Source: Pseudomonadota bacterium
GTDB taxonomy: Bacteria; Pseudomonadota; Alphaproteobacteria; Caulobacterales; Caulobacteraceae
Direction: 5' to 3'
Length of the DNA stretch: 6,440 bases
Assembly: GCA_023445955.1 (NCBI GenBank)
Contig: JAEXJH010000159.1
Location: 1 to 6,440, forward strand
A program made the translations under genes and the position numbers. Positions 3,926 to 6,440 of this stretch are shown piece by piece. Under the pieces are notes generated by a model. It did no database searches and was not told the origin of the DNA. It saw nothing but the letters and a program-made list of their open reading frames with translations. Position 1 is the first letter of the stretch, and every line of letters begins with the position of its first letter.

Positions 3926-6409
3926 ATGCGCGCTTTCCGCACCACCACGCTGTTGACCGCCAGCCTTCTGGCCTTGGCCGTCGCCGCTCCGGCCATGGCT
4001 GAAGACGACAAGCCCGCGACCGCCGAACCGATCGCTCAGCTGGACGAACTGGTCATCACCGCCCAGAAGCGCGCCCAGGATCCGGTCGAGGTCCCCATCG
4101 CCGTCACGGCCTATTCGGGCAAGTTCCTGGAAGCCATCGGCGTCAAGTCGTTCGAAGAGCTGTCGGCCTTCACGCCCGGCTTCCTGGTCCAGAACCAGTC
4201 GAACAACAATTCGGGCTTCGTGATGCGCGGCATCACCTCGGACTCCGGCTCGTCGGCCGACGAAGCCCGCGTGTCGATCTATCAGGACGGCGTGTCGATC
4301 TCGCGCTCGCGCGGCTCGTATGTCGAGCTGTTCGACATGGAGCGCGTCGAAGTCGCCAAGGGTCCGCAGTCGACCCTGTTTGGCCGCGGCGCCCTGATCG
4401 GCGCGGTGAACCTGGTGCAAAACAAGGCCAACCCGGTCCGCAACGACTGGTCGCTGAAGGCCGAGGGCGGCACGGGCGGCTACGTCGTCGGCGAAGGCAT
4501 GGTCAATGCCGCGCTGGGCAATGGCGCGGCCGTTCGCCTGGCCGCCCGCACCCGCAAGACCGACGGCTATGTCGATGACGCGGCCGGCGGCGACGCCTTC
4601 AACTCGACCGACACCCAGGCCGTTCGCGCGGCCGTCCACTTCGAGCCCGGCAAGCTGTCGTTCGACCTGATCGGCAACTACCAGGTCGACGACACCACCG
4701 GCACCTCGTTCAAGAGCCACACCTTCAACCCGACCAACCCGGTCACCGGCGCGGTGCTGGGCAATACGGGCGTGGCCTCGGCCGCGACCCTGTCGCCGGG
4801 CGCGGGCTTCGAAGGCGGCAAACCGCTGGGCCTGGACCGCAAGGTCTACGGCCTGACGGCTCTCGCCGAGTACAAGCTGACCGACAGCCTGACCCTGTCG
4901 TCGATCACCGCCACGCGCGCCTTCCACTCGACCGAAGTGTTCGATCCGGACGGCTCCAGCCTGCCGATCCTGACCTTCGCCGAGGACGCCAAGGGCCGTC
5001 AGCAGAGCCAGGAACTGCGCCTGCGTTATGACAACGGCGGCCGCTTCCAGGGCTTCGTTGGCGCCAACTACTTCCACGAGACCGGCTCGTGGCGCATCCC
5101 GGGCCAGTTCGACGAGCGCCTGGTGCTCGCGCTGCTGGCCGGTAACACGCCGCTGGGCATCAGCCGCCCGAACCCGCAGCCGCTGGCCGTGCTGACCAAC
5201 CCGGCCTATCTGGCGCAAGTGCTGCAGCTGGGCTTCGGCATCCCGGCCGCCATCGCGCCGGGCATCGTCTCGAACCTGAAGCCGATCCACCGCGAAACCT
5301 TCGCCAACTACAGCGAGAACACCGCCTACGACGTCTATGCCGACGGCACGTTCAAGCTCACCGACAAGTTCGAGATCACGGCCGGCATCCGCTACACCAG
5401 CGAAGACCGCGAGGCCGCCTACGCCTCGAGCGTCGACAACGGTCGTTCGATCCTGGGCATCCTGCTGGCCGCGCCGACTCCGACCAACCTGTTCCTGGCC
5501 GCCCAGCCGAACGCGGTGAACAACCCCGCCCTGCCGATGGTCGGCCTGATCGCCCAGCCGACCACCAACAACGGCGACCGCTTCAGCAAGAAGATCAGCG
5601 ACAGCGGCCTGACCTGGCGCCTGGTCGGCCGCTACGCCGCCTCGGACGATCTCAGCTTCTACGCCTCGTACGCCCGCGGCCGTCGCCCGGACGTGATCTC
5701 GACCAGCGCCCCGGCTGCGCCGCTGGGTCCGGCGCGCTTCAACGTCGTCGACTCCGAACAGGTCAACAGCGTCGAAGGCGGCGCCAAGGCCAAGCTGGCC
5801 GGCGGCCGCGTGTTCCTGTCGGGCTCGGTGTTCCACTACGACTACGACAACTTCGCCACCAGCTTCCGCCAGGGCGCGCAGGTCGTGACCCTGAACGCCG
5901 GCAAGGCCAAGGCCTACGGCTTCGAGGGCGAGGCCCGCGTGCAGGCCGGCGACTTCTGGACCCTGTTCGGCACCTACGGCTACAACCACGCCCGTCTTGA
6001 GACCGGCCTGCGCAAGGGCAATCAGTTCCGCCTGTCGCCCGATCACGCGGTCTCGGTCGGCGCCCTGTTCAGCCGTGAAGGCCTGGGCGGCAAGCTGACC
6101 TTCGCGCCGACCTACACCTGGCGCTCGAAGATGTTCTTCGACGACGACAACGACCGCTCGGACCTGCAGTCGGCGGGCCTGTTCCCCGACACCCAGGTCG
6201 ACGAGTTCCAGAAGTCCTACGGCCTGCTGAACGTCCGCGTCGGCTTCGGCGCCGTGGACGATCGCTGGAAGGTCGAGGCCTTCGTCGAGAACCTGGCCGA
6301 CAAGAAGTACCTGAAGGACGCCGGCAACACGGGCGACAGCTTCGGCATCCCCACCTTCATCGCCGGCCGCCCGCGCTTCATGGGCGTGGGCCTGACGTTC
6401 CGTCACTAG
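3926..6409 (+). CDS. TonB-dependent outer-membrane receptor, substrate unknown
   Basis: A complete 827-residue receptor. A signal peptide ends after AAPAMA (residue 25), followed by a TonB-box-like LDELVITAQKR (39-49). The plug domain (about 52-165) contains TPGFLVQN, VMRGIT (99-104) and the conserved GPQSTLFGRGALIGAVN (146-162). The rest forms the 22-stranded beta-barrel typical of the family, ending with AFVENLADKKYL (785-796) and GRPRFMGVGLTFRH (814-827); the final residue is His rather than the common Phe, with Phe at -3. Such receptors bind a scarce ligand at the surface and import it across the outer membrane using energy from TonB-ExbBD. Two long, hydrophobic, Pro/Ala/Leu-rich segments (about 396-452 and 508-545) probably are extracellular loops. 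No transporter, regulator or TonB gene is adjacent, so siderophore, carbohydrate or other ligand cannot be decided. A strong GAGGGG ribosome-binding site supports the start; the stop is TAG 6407-6409. Confidence 0.93.
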   Translation: MRAFRTTTLLTASLLALAVAAPAMAEDDKPATAEPIAQLDELVITAQKRAQDPVEVPIAVTAYSGKFLEAIGVKSFEELSAFTPGFLVQNQSNNNSGFVMRGITSDSGSSADEARVSIYQDGVSISRSRGSYVELFDMERVEVAKGPQSTLFGRGALIGAVNLVQNKANPVRNDWSLKAEGGTGGYVVGEGMVNAALGNGAAVRLAARTRKTDGYVDDAAGGDAFNSTDTQAVRAAVHFEPGKLSFDLIGNYQVDDTTGTSFKSHTFNPTNPVTGAVLGNTGVASAATLSPGAGFEGGKPLGLDRKVYGLTALAEYKLTDSLTLSSITATRAFHSTEVFDPDGSSLPILTFAEDAKGRQQSQELRLRYDNGGRFQGFVGANYFHETGSWRIPGQFDERLVLALLAGNTPLGISRPNPQPLAVLTNPAYLAQVLQLGFGIPAAIAPGIVSNLKPIHRETFANYSENTAYDVYADGTFKLTDKFEITAGIRYTSEDREAAYASSVDNGRSILGILLAAPTPTNLFLAAQPNAVNNPALPMVGLIAQPTTNNGDRFSKKISDSGLTWRLVGRYAASDDLSFYASYARGRRPDVISTSAPAAPLGPARFNVVDSEQVNSVEGGAKAKLAGGRVFLSGSVFHYDYDNFATSFRQGAQVVTLNAGKAKAYGFEGEARVQAGDFWTLFGTYGYNHARLETGLRKGNQFRLSPDHAVSVGALFSREGLGGKLTFAPTYTWRSKMFFDDDNDRSDLQSAGLFPDTQVDEFQKSYGLLNVRVGFGAVDDRWKVEAFVENLADKKYLKDAGNTGDSFGIPTFIAGRPRFMGVGLTFRH

Positions 6410-6420
6410 TCCTTGCGTCA

Positions 6421-6430
6421 CCCCCCCCCC
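6421..6430. repeat. run of ten C after the receptor gene
   Basis: Ten consecutive C occur 11 bases after the receptor stop codon, followed by taggcgcggg to the window end. It lies outside any recognised coding region, so length changes would not alter a protein seen here. It could equally be an assembly or sequencing length error. Confidence 0.9.
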
Positions 6431-6440
6431 TAGGCGCGGG

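Noticed and set aside
2892..3956. A 354-codon plus-strand frame opposite rluD running into the receptor start
   Set aside because: Same mirror-frame composition; it overlaps the well-supported rluD coding sequence and the receptor's start region in another frame.
3842..6421. An open frame of 859 codons on the minus strand, antisense to the whole TonB-dependent receptor gene
   Set aside because: Its product is a low-complexity mix of Arg, Gly, Ala, Val, Gln and Asp with no domain, as expected for the mirror frame of a GC-rich gene with strong third-position bias. The plus-strand receptor has a signal peptide, conserved motifs and a good ribosome-binding site.

Overview
The window is a GC-rich chromosomal stretch whose coding style (strong G/C third-position bias, long stop-free antisense frames) and gene content (a TonB-dependent receptor, an RluD-type pseudouridine synthase and a persulfide-dioxygenase-like metallo-beta-lactamase-fold protein) suggest an alphaproteobacterium, most likely Caulobacter or a close relative. 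This assignment is inference from gene families and composition; no 16S or other decisive marker is present. The region looks like ordinary chromosome: no transposase, integrase, CRISPR array or phage gene is visible.

Layout from left to right. Bases 1-366 (+) hold the 3' end of a gene for a TTC38-like tetratricopeptide-repeat protein that began outside the window. Convergent to it, a complete tRNA-Ser (anticodon CGA) lies on the minus strand at 388-477 with an encoded CCA. Four minus-strand protein genes follow in transcription order from right to left: an rluD-like 23S rRNA pseudouridine synthase (2808-3845), a secreted Gly/Tyr-rich protein of unknown function (2007-2696), an MBL-fold protein related to ETHE1/Blh (1081-1923), and a PaaI-like hotdog thioesterase (581-1015). 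Divergent from rluD, a complete 827-residue TonB-dependent receptor occupies 3926-6409 (+), and the window ends just after it at a run of ten C.

Gaps between the minus-strand genes are 65, 83 and 111 bases, so they may be partly co-transcribed, but their products do not form an obvious pathway. The MBL-fold and thioesterase genes are the most plausible pair, with a 65-base gap and the same strand. The receptor is solitary: no TonB/ExbBD, transporter or regulator is next to it, so its substrate cannot be read from context.

No clear new multi-gene system was found. The two observations most worth following are (1) the MBL-fold protein keeps the family's fold motifs but has lost two of the three iron-ligand positions of ETHE1 and most other superfamily metal residues, so it looks like an intact pseudoenzyme or an altered active site; and (2) a 26-bp near-perfect palindrome lies exactly over the first possible start codon of the thioesterase gene, with a Shine-Dalgarno sequence right after it that points to a second start five codons downstream.
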